From: Watersipora subatra
Lineage: Eukaryota; Bryozoa; Gymnolaemata; Cheilostomatida; Watersiporidae
Direction: 5' to 3'
Assembly: GCF_963576615.1 (NCBI RefSeq)
Contig: NC_088710.1
Location: forward strand, 6,073,396-6,137,395
DNA length: 64,000 nt
Shown: one piece after another, positions 50,701-59,800 of the stretch
Layout: the number at the start of each line of letters is the position of its first letter
How positions within the stretch are numbered: the first letter of the stretch is position 1
The notes under the pieces: model-generated
Databases searched by the model: none
The model's input: the letters and a program-made list of their open reading frames with translations, nothing else
What the model was told of the DNA's origin: nothing
Translations under genes and position numbers: made by a program

Positions 50701-51796
50701 TATCTTATGCAAACATTCCCTAGGCTTAATTATAACAAAAAAAGAAAAACATGTTAAAGGAAAATACGGGACTATAAATTAAGCAGTTTCACCTTCTAAT
50801 TAACGCAAATGTTTCGATACATTTTTTAAAACCATTTTCAGAAAAATTTAAAGTATATAGCAAAATCGATTGCTTCCCAAACTTTGTAGCATCTACTTTT
50901 TATCACTTATCAGTGTGGGCTTGATAACAACCAAGAAAGGATTAAGAGAGCAACCGCGAGACAAAATAGTGGTTATCACAGTGTTACAATTGTTTAAGCC
51001 TTGAAGGGTATTGTAATTATGTGTGTACCATGCCTTAATTGTGAGTGTATCACGCCTTAAAATATCATATCGACATCATATGATCAATATATTTCAACCC
51101 TATATGTGTTTAAACACTGTTTACAACTTTTGTTAATCCATGCATATTCTTGATTTATTATTAACCACTATACATTAATATACTCTAACAAAACAATTGA
51201 ATGTGAAAAAAAATTTGTCACAAAATACTTTTGAAGCTGCTGAACGAAAATCTTGGGTATGGTTAGATGTTACATCATCTAATGTAAGCTTGTGATTTTA
51301 AATAAGCAAAAAAACCGAGAATCCAAATAAGCAAAAAACTGTGATTTCGGCTTGCCTTCTACTAACAACAAATGCAGCAAAAACTATCTATGATTTTGCT
51401 ATCTATCAATGAACAGTTTCATTTTACTTCATTTTCATTAATGAAGAGTCACCTCTCCTTTTAATATATATGAGCAATCTTTAATGGTACTATAATAATA
51501 TAATACTTTAATGATATAGATGTACTTCTTATAGACCATCTCTAATATCACAAACTGGCCTGGTTGCTTGGGAACGATTATTATGTTCCAGTTTTGCTTG
51601 CGTACAAAGAACTCTTATTCAAACTAGCAAAATCAAAATTATCTTAATAAAAAATTATTTTAAAACAAATCTATAACTTACTTGCACATTCGAGTCCACC
51701 ATCGATGCCTCGGAAAAATTTGTGGTTAATAATACTGGTTGAAGGTTTTACAGCCAGCAAAGTAACAAATATTACAACGAAAAAATATTTTGCCAT
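23599..51796 (-). CDS. AOAH: acyloxyacyl hydrolase, complete 15-exon gene
   Basis: AOAH is a secreted or lysosomal lipase that removes secondary acyl chains from the lipid A of bacterial lipopolysaccharide, so damping innate immune signalling. The 15 exons (listed separately) give 608 aa, against 575 in human. Residues 1-21 form a signal peptide (KYFFVVIFVTLLAV). Residues about 37-117 are a saposin-B domain with Cys 37, 40, 66, 77, 102, 108 and 117. Residues 224-257 hold the Asp-rich calcium-site region (DCDDTDKDVYPG, YDSNCNGIW). The rest is the GDSL-type hydrolase domain: GDSVGAHFH (Ser286 nucleophile), GNDVC (Asn399) and DGFHP (Asp559, His562). Every intron is GT-AG and all phases agree, with no frameshift or stop, so the gene looks functional. 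It starts 5 kb from the divergent anillin gene. Confidence 0.97.
24583..24848. repeat. 131-bp tandem duplication in AOAH intron 14
   Basis: AGATTTTTAGAAAATCTG and the following sequence (GTACTACGTAG, CATTGTTCTGTAGTCATCC) occur at about 24585 and 24716 with small differences. Confidence 0.9.
25634..25716 (-). CDS. AOAH: AOAH exon 14 (catalytic DxxH)
   Basis: Residues 539-565, with Val538 split (G|TG). LIEPVDGFHPNQ supplies block V of the GDSL fold (Asp559, His562). Confidence 0.96.
25717..27399. other. AOAH intron 13, no gene recognised
   Basis: A 96-codon open frame at 26533-26823 (+) has no family resemblance. It may lie in an old repeat beginning near 26440. No other structure is clear. 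Confidence 0.45.
27400..27562 (-). CDS. AOAH: AOAH exon 13
   Basis: Residues 484-537. VTPCMGWLNSNATLRNLTTQ matches the AOAH segment after the NC(L/M) motif. Donor ACAG|GTAAGA, phase 1. Confidence 0.96.
27941..28144. repeat. 29-bp minisatellite, 7 copies, AOAH intron 12
   Basis: Unit CAACTCTATGAAGGAACCCA plus TGAGCTATA, with few substitutions between copies. Confidence 0.93.
28521..28676 (-). CDS. AOAH: AOAH exon 12
   Basis: Residues 432-483, phase 0 at both ends. VPSGSKVLIVGMADGDFL then ENRYHPFGRLRQDL and DWWNCMR. The NRYHP(F/L)G motif is a hallmark of AOAH. Confidence 0.97.
29014..29095 (-). CDS. AOAH: AOAH exon 11
   Basis: Residues 405-431, with Asn404 split (AA|T). KPSDETLKYMTTDKEMHDNL matches the AOAH segment after GNDVC. 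Confidence 0.95.
29185..29245. repeat. G/C-rich hairpin in AOAH intron 10
   Basis: CTCGGGGG, loop TGCT, CCCCCGAG, preceded by a GGGGGAGGGGGG run. It stands out in AT-rich intron DNA and is probably part of a transposon remnant. Confidence 0.6.
29612..29654. repeat. perfect 43-bp palindrome in AOAH intron 10
   Basis: 21-nt arms (29612-29632, 29634-29654) are exact complements around one T. The left arm begins TTAAGTTTGAGCTATGCAT. Confidence 0.95.
30655..31378. repeat. 20-bp minisatellite, about 36 copies, AOAH intron 10
   Basis: Unit ACAACCTACACATACATAT(A) with variants (GGATACATAT, TGTACATAT, CACCTA). Variant blocks recur about 240 bp apart, suggesting higher-order duplication. The array ends about 24 nt from the exon 10 splice donor. 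Confidence 0.95.
31403..31514 (-). CDS. AOAH: AOAH exon 10 (block III Asn)
   Basis: Residues 368-403, with Gly367 split. DYPLLLIVELVGNDVCN contains GxND of the GDSL family (Asn399). Donor AACAA|GTATGT. Confidence 0.96.
31515..32258. other. AOAH intron 9, no gene recognised
   Basis: AT-rich with no supported feature. Confidence 0.5.
32259..32442 (-). CDS. AOAH: AOAH exon 9
   Basis: Residues 306-366. LPFALENELDWPQLS and KRNRCNHRNYQNLAING are near-diagnostic AOAH motifs. The segment before LPFAL is shorter than in human AOAH, so a small exon or loop may be absent here. The phases join without one. Confidence 0.97.
32704..34081. mobile_element. TIR element in AOAH intron 8 (TACCCTAGGACACTTAT)
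   Basis: TACCCTAGGACACTTAT at 32704-32720 and its exact complement at 34065-34081. CGCGAAA/TTTCGC-rich sequence lies inside both ends. The interior holds a foldback hairpin (33256-33335) and a pogo-like end (GTTATTCGAGTTGGACTG, near 33710-33727), so other elements have inserted into it. No transposase. Confidence 0.75.
33256..33335. repeat. foldback hairpin, GATCAAGTTTTG family
   Basis: GGCAAAACATGACTGCAGTT...GCTCA pairs with TGAGCGTTTTAACAAAGATC...TTTTGC. Same hairpin family as 20071-20151 and 48204-48435. Confidence 0.7.
34927..35075 (+). repeat. SINE-like repeat with tRNA-derived head, second copy
   Basis: A box TAGCCTAGTGG and B box GGTTGAAAACC at tRNA-like spacing, then a tail TTTTAACCGCTATAACTGG resembling the copy at 6590-6815. 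It lies in AOAH intron 8. Confidence 0.6.
35260..35696. repeat. 32-bp minisatellite, about 13.5 copies, AOAH intron 8
   Basis: Unit GTGAGGCATA(G/T)GGGTATATACTTGGGATATAT. On the minus strand all three frames stay open (PHIYPKYIP-type repeats, up to 189 codons). This follows from a stop-free unit whose length is not a multiple of three, and is not evidence of a gene. Confidence 0.95.
36265..36408 (-). CDS. AOAH: AOAH exon 8 (catalytic serine)
   Basis: Residues 258-305, phase 0 at both ends. IGVVVIGDSVGAHFH holds the GDS nucleophile elbow (Ser286). FCDGTGQ precedes it, as in known AOAHs. Confidence 0.97.
36965..37969. repeat. 17-bp minisatellite, about 59 copies, AOAH intron 7
   Basis: Unit CACAGAG(G/A)GACTAGTGT. 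GTGCCAGAGGAACT marker units occur at 37152, 37407 and 37781 (spacings of 15 and 22 units), each preceded by the same run of variants, so higher-order blocks have duplicated. Confidence 0.96.
38121..38172 (-). CDS. AOAH: AOAH exon 7
   Basis: Residues 241-257, with Lys240 split (AA|A). DVSYDSNCNGIW carries the conserved calcium-site Asp/Asn residues. Confidence 0.95.
38804..38874 (-). CDS. AOAH: AOAH exon 6
   Basis: Residues 217-239. TLRGVSWKGKDCDDTDKDVY: the DCxDxDxxVYPGR motif is shared by AOAHs. Confidence 0.96.
39540..39613 (-). CDS. AOAH: AOAH exon 5
   Basis: Residues 193-216, with Asp192 split (G|AT). The acceptor GATGGCTACAG is preferred to CTTGCAG nine bases inside, because only the former keeps the frame giving VFDKQVPFYDDD. 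Confidence 0.92.
40530..40728 (-). CDS. AOAH: AOAH exon 4 (linker between saposin and hydrolase parts)
   Basis: Residues 126-191. Basic, poorly conserved start, then TSVCGYLPLTVPQFSFG, which aligns with the SDICSLPVLAKIC region where the mammalian precursor is processed into two subunits. Cleavage here is inferred, not shown. Confidence 0.93.
41320..41404. repeat. 29-bp repeat, 3 copies, AOAH intron 3
   Basis: AAACAAGTCAGCACATGTAA plus TAGCTATGT, starting at 41320, 41349 and 41378. Confidence 0.85.
42251..43197 (-). pseudogene. decayed transposon-type gene (basic N-terminus, SKRGQ C-terminal domain)
   Basis: The start reads MGKTTSAEQMRKYRNKISQ and RAQLTEDQLEETQEKARIRV, the SAExxRxYR...KRRAxLTxEQ...KAR pattern of a repetitive invertebrate protein family of unknown function. 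Further along the same strand, in shifting frames with stops, are FQLFTFDPDDHVISDPEKEC, LKEGDFVLTLLPGIKL, VAALEAEVQVF, and finally TKDISWVEFHH then CPTFSKRGQ. The DISWV...SKRGQ end is typical of the same proteins. Intervening stops show decay, although some gaps could be introns. Confidence 0.55.
42827..42904. repeat. 13-bp repeat, about 6 copies
   Basis: Unit ACTTGAAACATTA in the middle of the decayed gene at 42251-43197. Confidence 0.93.
45764..46421. mobile_element. foldback element with about 105-bp inverted repeats, TTAA-flanked
   Basis: TTAAACCATAACTGTCACGA at the left and its complement at the right. Near-perfect arms of about 105 nt (to CACTAACCTT). TTAA at both outer ends is the piggyBac-type target site. 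No coding capacity. In AOAH intron 3. Confidence 0.85.
46422..47853. other. AOAH intron 3, 5' part; no gene recognised
   Basis: Short open frames near 47123-47506 on both strands overlap one another and resemble nothing known. Confidence 0.45.
47854..47956 (-). CDS. AOAH: AOAH exon 3 (end of saposin-B domain)
   Basis: Residues 92-125, with Met91 split (AT|G). DDICRGLALCYTKKGTPPC carries the C-terminal saposin cysteines. Confidence 0.95.
48204..48560. repeat. foldback repeat, GATCAAGTTTTG family, full copy
   Basis: GACAAAACTTGATCACAGTT...CTCAG (from 48204) pairs with CTGAGGGTTTTAATTGCAAT...TTTTATC (to 48435). The tail AATCTTGAAACATCTTGAC to about 48560 matches the copies at 12085 and 20120. 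In AOAH intron 2. Confidence 0.65.
48561..50054. other. AOAH intron 2, remainder; no gene recognised
   Basis: Several 60-110-codon open frames overlap on both strands (49107-49436, 49126-49365) with no recognisable motif. Confidence 0.45.
50055..50211 (-). CDS. AOAH: AOAH exon 2 (saposin-B core)
   Basis: Residues 40-90, with Thr39 split (A|CT). CTVLLGLLDQLAEVNNQTIV and LCLKLPTEFQKPC show the saposin cysteine spacing. Donor GAGAT|GTAAGT. Confidence 0.95.
51682..51796 (-). CDS. AOAH: AOAH exon 1 (signal peptide)
   Basis: ATG at 51796. It encodes MAKYFFVVIFVTLLAVKPST, then RGIDGGLECA at the start of the saposin domain. Donor GCAA|GTAAGTT. This ATG is chosen because a hydrophobic signal sequence follows directly. 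Confidence 0.93.
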
Positions 51797-53667
51797 TTAA
51801 TAAAGCTAATTATGTTAAATAAAAACATAGATCAAATCGCAATTATGAAATTAGTTACTATGGCACCGAAGAAGTGAAGTTTAATAAGTAGTACGTTCCG
51901 ATACAAGATGTTACTAGTCCGAACAGTTACACCGCAGACTAAATCTACGCGAAATGATGTTATTGCAGGTTCCACGTGCGTTCGCATGAAAATCGGATTA
52001 AAATGTAGCTTAAAATACACGTCTACTAGAACGTCGAGATTTTATGCAAACTTTACCGGTAGACCGGCATTTTACAGGGTACAAAGCAGGCTAGTATTCC
52101 CCCTCAACGGCGCTGAATATTCAAATGCCAAAAACATTCCATGCGCCGGATACGTCGAAATGGTAATAATGCTGAACGATTATCAATTGAGATTTAGGCA
52201 TATATACTCACAAAGTAGCGTAGAATGAAAAGAATTTAGATGCTGCACGTAAACAAAGTTTGTAAATGCAAAATTTTCTGGTAGTCCAACCGCGAGTTGA
52301 ACGATTTTTTCCATTTTTACTAACGACTTTGTGCAACAAAGATTCGTTTATGCATTGAATGGTTTTAGTAATTTGTTTTGCTTTGTTGGTTACACTATGT
52401 CAGCGAATGTTAAAACAGGTTGTTATAAGATAGTATATGTACACTATTGGTTCAATAGAATGCTTGTAGTTAACATATCGAGATCCATAACTTTAAAATT
52501 AAAAGGCACTTGTGTAACTAATATTTGTTCGAATTGTGTCAGAGGGCATCGGTTTGTTGACTCTTTGAAGCCTGCTTTGCACAACTTTGGTATGGTAGGA
52601 ACGAGTGATAGTTTGAATGTAAGCTATGGCAAAAATTTCAAACGAAAAGGCTTTGTTATGTGTTTGAAACAAAGTTTTCTTCTACGTCTCTACTAGGCTA
52701 CTACTGCGTTGGATATACTCGCTCACCCTAGCAACTCTTAAAGGGAGTAATAAAAACATTCGGTTTGTATTACTATCAAATAAAAAGTTTCAAACCCCAA
52801 AGACTTTGTAAGCATTGAAAATATCGATTTTAAAGTTACGTTTATGTATAAATATCCACGTTCAACGCCAGGTTTGGTCATAACACTTAATTTTCTTGTC
52901 GGTTGCCATATCCTTTGTAGCATTTGCAGAAGTTTTTTCTCTTTCAGAAGCACTAGTTAGTCTGTGTACACAAGTTTGTTACTTTGCAAGTAATATTTGC
53001 TTGCAACACAGGCCTTCCAACCCTGGAGTGGAGAAAGGAGTGAGAGTATTTTGGGGACAATAAAAACGCGAGGATTTGATAAATGGGATAAATTTTCATA
53101 TCCTTTAAAAACACCACAGCGAAAAATAACATAACTCCATATGGCTATTTGGAAATTGGGGCAAAAAACAGGTTTCCTTGGGTAAAAGGGGCAATTGCAT
53201 GACACGGGCGTTAATGCGTGAGAGCTGGCAGGCCTGTTGCAACAGCCGATTGGTGTACTGTAACCATTTAGTTTCTGCTAGAACATTCCTTTCCCAGCTG
53301 CATGTGACCCACTGGTGTGCCAGGAGCTCTATACTTTGTCAGTTGAAGTGTTTGTTCAATTTGGAGTGAAACTACAGACTAACTGGTTCCACGTTTATCA
53401 ACGTTACATTAGTGAAGTGGTTGTACGAGGGTTTGTCGACCAACAGCATGTCATTTTGCATAGAGTAGCTAATTTAGTTGAAGCCTAATAAACTATATTT
53501 TGTGTAGCAGTTTTACCATCAATTGAGCATCATAGAGCTTGGCCTATTTTGTAGAATAATCCTAATGTTGCTAAAAAAAACAATTCTTATTGGTAATAAT
53601 TTACTGTTTGACCCTTGGGTCATGAGATCCCATCTGTTCCACCGTGCAATGATTATATACTACTCAC
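51797..53667. other. AOAH upstream region; no gene recognised
   Basis: Two plus-strand open frames (51908-52228, 52331-52696; 106 and 121 codons) lack splice partners and family resemblance. The AOAH promoter must lie near here, but I see no certain TATA or initiator. Confidence 0.4.
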
Positions 53668-54471
53668 TTTAAGGTTGACTTGCAACAAAATTCTCATTAC
53701 AGTTATTTGATATGAAAAGATTCACCATGTCTTACTTTGTTGTGTTGTAGGTGCAAAATATGTGGAAAGGTGATTACAAGCTCTTAAATCTCAAAAACGA
53801 ACAGAAAATCGCAGACACACGAGACCGCCGTAGTTTGGATTCTCTTTCCAAAATGGCTCAAATGTGACGTAGTTGTGAGAGATGGTTTCTGTTTACACTT
53901 TCATGCAACCTTATTCGTCGAAATATTTTCACAAATATACTTCACGCATTCAATAAAACCATGTCTATTGTTCTTACGCGTCTGTTTTATCGTCATCGCA
54001 ATGCTGTCACTTTTAGCAGTGATATCCTATAACTTGCCGTAAAAATTTGTTTAATAAGTGCTGCTGAAATTATTTGCGAAGTATTGGGTCACATGATCAG
54101 ATTACGACTTGCCGATTAAACCAAACCGAAACAAAAATGTAAAGTAGCGAGCATCTATATTTGATACGGGGTCTTTGGTAAAACCTGAAGTGTTTGTCAT
54201 AAACTAGTGCTACGATAAGTTTTATATTGAGCTTTTATTGGCCTTTCAATTCACATGAGAACATCACGTGACAATACAATAATTAAGTTTCATGGCTACG
54301 TCATCGAAATAAAGAGATTTCAATCTACGGCGGCTTTGCGTTTTTGAGCTTTTAAGAGCTTATAATCACATTTCCACATATTTGGCACCTACAACACAAC
54401 AGAGTAAGACATGTTGAATCTTTTGATTCCAAATAACTGTAATGTGAATTTTATTGCAAGTCAACCTTTAA
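53668..54471. mobile_element. foldback/MITE with about 150-bp inverted repeats between AOAH and ANLN
   Basis: TTTAAGGTTGACTTGCAA at the left and TTGCAAGTCAACCTTTAA at the right. Arms align imperfectly over about 150 nt (CATGTCTTACT(T/C)TGTTG, TGTGTTGTAGGTGC, AATATGTGGAAA). Both ends carry TTTAA. No ORF. Confidence 0.85.
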
Positions 54472-56826
54472 AACCCTGTAACACTTTGATGGACCATTCT
54501 TTATTACTCTGAACCATTAGCAGGTGTTGCAAAAAAATTCAATGTGTCTCTTCTTTGAAACTTAGCGTATAGACTAAAATTTACTTAGCAAACTTGTGTA
54601 TAAGAAATATATATAGAAATATATATAGAAGAAATATAACTAAACTAGTAAAGAGTTTGTATCCTTAGTTCGGGCTGAGCAGCAGTTTGCATTAACCGCT
54701 GGTTGTTTAGTCATTAGTTCAATTTTGCTGCGGTAGTTTTAAATTTAATAGTAAATCCTACAACTCTAAGAACAAATACCTCCTTGTCATCAGCTTCTAC
54801 TACCTTGAGATTTAATGGAGTCAATTAAATTTTATGCTTTGCTCAGAAAGACATGCCTAGATGTCCTCAAATATTAAGTCAAAAGTCGTGTTTATTGTCT
54901 ATAAGTAATAATTATAGTCTCTTATGTTTACGCAGCCTTTAGAGGGAAACAACAAATATAGTTACTCGAGTTAGCATGCTTGCTTGACTAAGCCCCAAGG
55001 GTCAGCTCACAATTGAATTGAATCAATTCGCTAGTATCTTTTACTAACTGTAGAATTGTATTGACTCATAGAATTATATCAGTAAGAATTTAATTGAGTC
55101 TTTACTGTCACTATGGAGGAATTTATTCGATTTTCATTTAGCAAAACGAATCGAATCAAAATACATCAATGTTTCCCTTTATCATTACTGCGTTGAGAAA
55201 AAATCCATCACGAGCAGTGATGTCAGATCAGTCCCATGTTGTCAGCCACACGCATTCCCGCAAGACCTTGATATCACTCCAAATATTTTACTGGTCGATA
55301 ACATATGTACTACGCACGGATATGCTTCGTTTTTTCGTGACGTCATGTTATCCTTGTCGGCCATCTTTATAGACAATTATATCGTTAAAAACACAAAGCT
55401 TTTGCAATGAATTTTTAAAAACGATGCTTTTGTTTGCAATTTTTTTATTATCGTATCAAAACAACACCAAAAAGTACTAGTAAATAAAAGAAGAACGATC
55501 GTTTTCTACAAATATGGCGGCTTTATCGTGAACGACCGCATGTGCAAACTAATTGATGGTGTCAAAAAACGATGGATAGTATGTTTCTATGGTTTGCCTG
55601 CGCACAGACAATAAGCCTATTTATAAGCTTTGTAACTGCTCGCGAATATTGTTCGTTCTGCCAAACAGCCTTTATAGCGACTCGCAGTTGTACCTATACA
55701 ATGATTACAGTGTTAACAGATCCATCCAAAACTTTGCCGCATTAGGTTTAAGAAATTAGGTTATTATGTTGCCAAAAACGAACCAGTTATGCAGTTTTTC
55801 CTTTACTCACAAAACAGCATAAAATTGTGGTTTCAATCTTGTTTCATTTCCGGTATAGGATGAAAGAAAAAAATATTGTAAACATTGGCCTAAATTTACT
55901 TCTAGTGACATTCTTCAATATTAGACTAAATATATGTTTGACTACTAAATTGTTATAGTAGATATGTGTTTGTGTTTTGGTCAAACTGCAAAAGCAATAG
56001 TGTTTTACTTTTGCAGCAACAAAAGCAATGTTAAATATTTTTAGTGTCTTTAAACTACAAAAAGATTAAACATTCCTTTTGTTTTTCAAATGCATTGATT
56101 CTTGTGGATAATTTTTTGCTGATTATAACAAACTTTAAATTGAAGTTATATGACAAAATCTGCTTTTACAGCAAAAATGCCAACAAAAAATAGTTGGCAT
56201 GACTTAATTCCACCTGAAAAAGCAATAAAATCCCTAGCGAAATAGTTGATATGTGCTAAACAAACAGTCGATAGACTGAGTTAATGTTTGTAGCTAAATG
56301 AGAGATTGCGGATTATTGTCATTTTTTTAGTAACAATTGATAAAGAATTGATTTTGTGTATTTGAGAGAATTGAACCGAGTCATTGGAGTTAGGATTGCT
56401 AAAGAACAGAGTATTAAATTGTGGCATTTTGCAATGAATTGTGAATTGAATCGATTCTTACACGACAAATGATGCAAAAGAATCGGAATTGAATTGTTAA
56501 TTTTTTGATGAGAATTGAATTGAGTCATTTTTAAAGCCTTAAAAACATTTCTAGAAAACAATGGAACAAATTTTAACCAACTTATCTGTAAATCATTTGA
56601 AACGTCTATAGCAATGTATCTCAGGCTATATTTGAAGTTTGATTCCAGCAATGATGAGCTAATACAACATTAAATCCCTGAAAACTACGAAGTGTACTTA
56701 CTAACCTCTTTTCTGGTTAGCCTAAACAAAGTTGTAACAAATTGAGAACACCGACATATTGAGGCACTAATTTTTTATATTTTAGATTCTCACTGAAAGC
56801 GTATAGAATATTCATTGGCATCAGAT
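54472..56826. other. anillin upstream region; no gene recognised
   Basis: ATATGGCGGC near 55513 and GGCCATCTT near 55361 resemble YY1-type (ATGGC) promoter motifs. A pyrimidine-rich AG (TATATTTTAG, near 56785) just before the anillin start suggests that the 5' UTR is spliced, with its first exon upstream. Confidence 0.3.
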
Positions 56827-56844
56827 ATGGACCCATTCACTCAG
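56827..56844 (+). CDS. ANLN: ANLN coding exon 1
   Basis: Six codons, MDPFTQ, then CAG|GTACGT. Very short, but fixed by the conserved MDPFT start and by phase 0 joining to KLLEKTR. Confidence 0.9.
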
Positions 56845-59800
56845 GTACGTTTAATAAACTCTGAATAAAAAGTATAGCCAACAGGGTTTCACTATTGTAA
56901 GTCATACAGTGTAACTTAAAAGTATCTCTGGGTGTTTTTAGAAACTCTTGGAGAAAACAAGACAAAGGCGGGAGCAGTTGCATAATAGATTTCAGCAGTC
57001 GACTCCGCAGTCTCAGGCTAAGAAACGTAACCCTCTACAAACGGACACTAGCGTGGAAAATGTACCAGATGAACCAGTCAAACAGAATGGTAAGTAAAGT
57101 GTTTAATTAGAGTTGCTGTCATCAGGCTCAGCAATAATTTGTTCTCCAATTTATCTATCATGGTTTTTGCCAAGAGCATGCTCAGCAATGGGTCTAAATC
57201 ACTTGTCGAAACTCTAAAGAATTGAATATTGGCTTCACACAAATTCTAATATCATCACAAACATATACCTGTAGCACAGGTTTTATATTGTCCCTCTATG
57301 ATAAGGGTTGTCTGACCTTGCGGTCTAACGATTGATTTGTAAGCAAATCAACAAGCTGTGGCACTGTGGGGCAAATTAGTTGTTTCGTTGTGTAGATCTT
57401 GGCCCCAGTTATATGCACTTCACAATAGGCAAAAATGTATTAAACGTTCTTAAACATTAACATGAAACATTGTGAACTAATTGAAATGGTGTTTTAGCTA
57501 TAGGTGTAGAGTTGAATATCGTGTAATTTGATCAAAACTTCCATGATATGTTTTGAAATTCGTTTTAAGTGTAGGTCATTATAAACGTTTAGCACTGTTG
57601 CATCTAGTCTATGTGCAAGGTGCGAGTACAAGCTGATTAGCTCGACTTGATTGGCCGAGGTATGCCAACATAACATACTGCAGTAATTGCCCAATGCAGC
57701 ATCGATATGAAATCTTCCCAGTTTTCAAGTAGGTGGGCAGAGGAGATTGACTGAAGTTTGTTAAAAAGATATACTCATCTTAAAGATATACGCAAATGCT
57801 AGCTAGATTATAAACTAGACGACGTGTCAAATATTTGATGCTCTCTTCTTTCACTCTAGTTGTGTGTATATTTGCCGCCAGTGTTTAATTTACCTTTGAA
57901 ATGATGCTTTGAGCTCTTATAGTCAGGTGTGATTCATTCCTTAGGCACCTCATGCGCTGGTGACCATGAAAGTATTAGCCCTCTATCCCTCTATACATGG
58001 TGATGTAGGGAGTGCACTGGGTGGGCATTCCTGCATTAATTGCACCGGGAAATAGCTCTGAATTTATAGAATAGCATATATCTCATCTGCTTACTTTTTT
58101 GTTTTTTTGGATTTGGGCTATTTTTGGTCAGTGCATGGAGTCCACGAAATGTGAGCTGACTACTCAGTCCTCACCCAGCCTCTGTGTTACTATTGAAATG
58201 GTGATGTCAGTGAGTTATTTTATACTTGTCCAAGTAATGATGAATGTAGATTGCGAGGAGAAAAGAAGAAAGTCTTCGCCCAAGTTAGAGTCAGTCACGC
58301 AGTCACAGAGATCTGAATCGAAAGGTATATGAGTAGCATTGACAACAAGCATTGTGCCTCCTGTTCCGTTATTCTTTTGTTCAACACTCTCTTTCTCTCT
58401 GTATACAGTTGACTATCTTATGACCTTGACTGGACGATTAGCGCACAGTTAAATTTAAAATCACTCTAACACAGATTTCTTTCAGATGTAACATAAAATG
58501 TGAGTCTTTGGCTCAACACCCAAAATATTTTCCGATTGGCAAGTTTCTCGAAACATCAGTTTTGTGTACCAGTACATTAGCAGTACAATTATCCTTCATT
58601 GCCTTACGGTTTTAAAATCGTATCAAATGTTGTTTCATACCTTCCTTTTATAGTATGAAAATCACAAATATCAAAGACTAGTTGGCGAGGTAGAAGTGCC
58701 GATAAAGGAATTGTTTTTAATTAATAAAAATGATTTTTAAAAAAAAACAGACATCTTTAAATGATATATGAAAATGTCTAGTAGTTATCATGACATAAAA
58801 AAGTAAGTGGTTTGATGTAAAAAAAAGGATTGCCAGAAATAAGCTAAAAAGTTGCACATAATAATTAAAGGTAAAGCGTGGAGAATATCAAATTTGAAAA
58901 TAAAAAATGCAAGTAGGTCATCCTATAGCTCAAATAGTCTGAGTTAGACTATCTGCACACCATGCAACTTCTCTAGTACCAAGACTAGATCTCAATTTAG
59001 GCTTCTTTAACGTAAAGGCTAAATGACAACGACAACCTCTTTCTATCGATTATTTCTTTAGTTTTGTATGTATAATTTGTTCGTTTGTTCATTTAGTTTT
59101 ACATAGTTTTTACAATACATTTTTTTAATATATTTATATATTATTAGCTCATTTTTAAATATTTGAGTTGTGGAGCAAATTGAAGTAAAGTAAATTTTGA
59201 TAATAATATTTGCTCCAACACACTTTGATTTGGTCATACAAAATATTTTTACAAGATAATAAAATTGGTATGTAGAGGTTTGGCAGTATGCCAAAGTTCA
59301 TTTATGTAGTTAGTAGTTTCAACCAACTTATGTAGTTGGTATGTTAGTTTGTTCATATATTCACATACAAGACTTGGTTCCAATTGGCTAATAAAGCAAA
59401 TGAGTTCTGCTTTTGGACAATCTTTGTTTCTTGGAAGCGCTTATAGCTCGGACTATTTCTTTGCACTCTTTATCTCATCAAACATTTAGTCACTAAATGG
59501 TGGAGTTATCCTTTCTATATTAACTCTTTCACTACCATGAGCCGCATAGTACGGCTCGACAAAGCGTTTGCTTATGGCCAAGAGCCACATGCTGCAGCTT
59601 TAGTAAGCAAAACCTCTCTGATTAGTGAGTAGTTCATTAATTAGTCCATCACATCTGTACTTAAATGAAAGAAAACAATTACCATACTTTTCAGACTATT
59701 AACCACACTCTTATATAAGCTATATCTGCTTTATTTAAAAAAACAATAATAAAAAAATTAATATGCCGCAGAACTCGGGACAGCGATTCTTAACACGGCA

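Noticed and set aside
51908..52696. Two plus-strand ORFs of 106 and 121 codons upstream of AOAH
   Set aside because: No family resemblance, no splice partners and no compositional sign of coding. Lengths are compatible with chance.
58921..59010. Third possible tRNA-like/SINE head (TAGCTCAAATAG)
   Set aside because: The B box is poor and the shared tail is absent.
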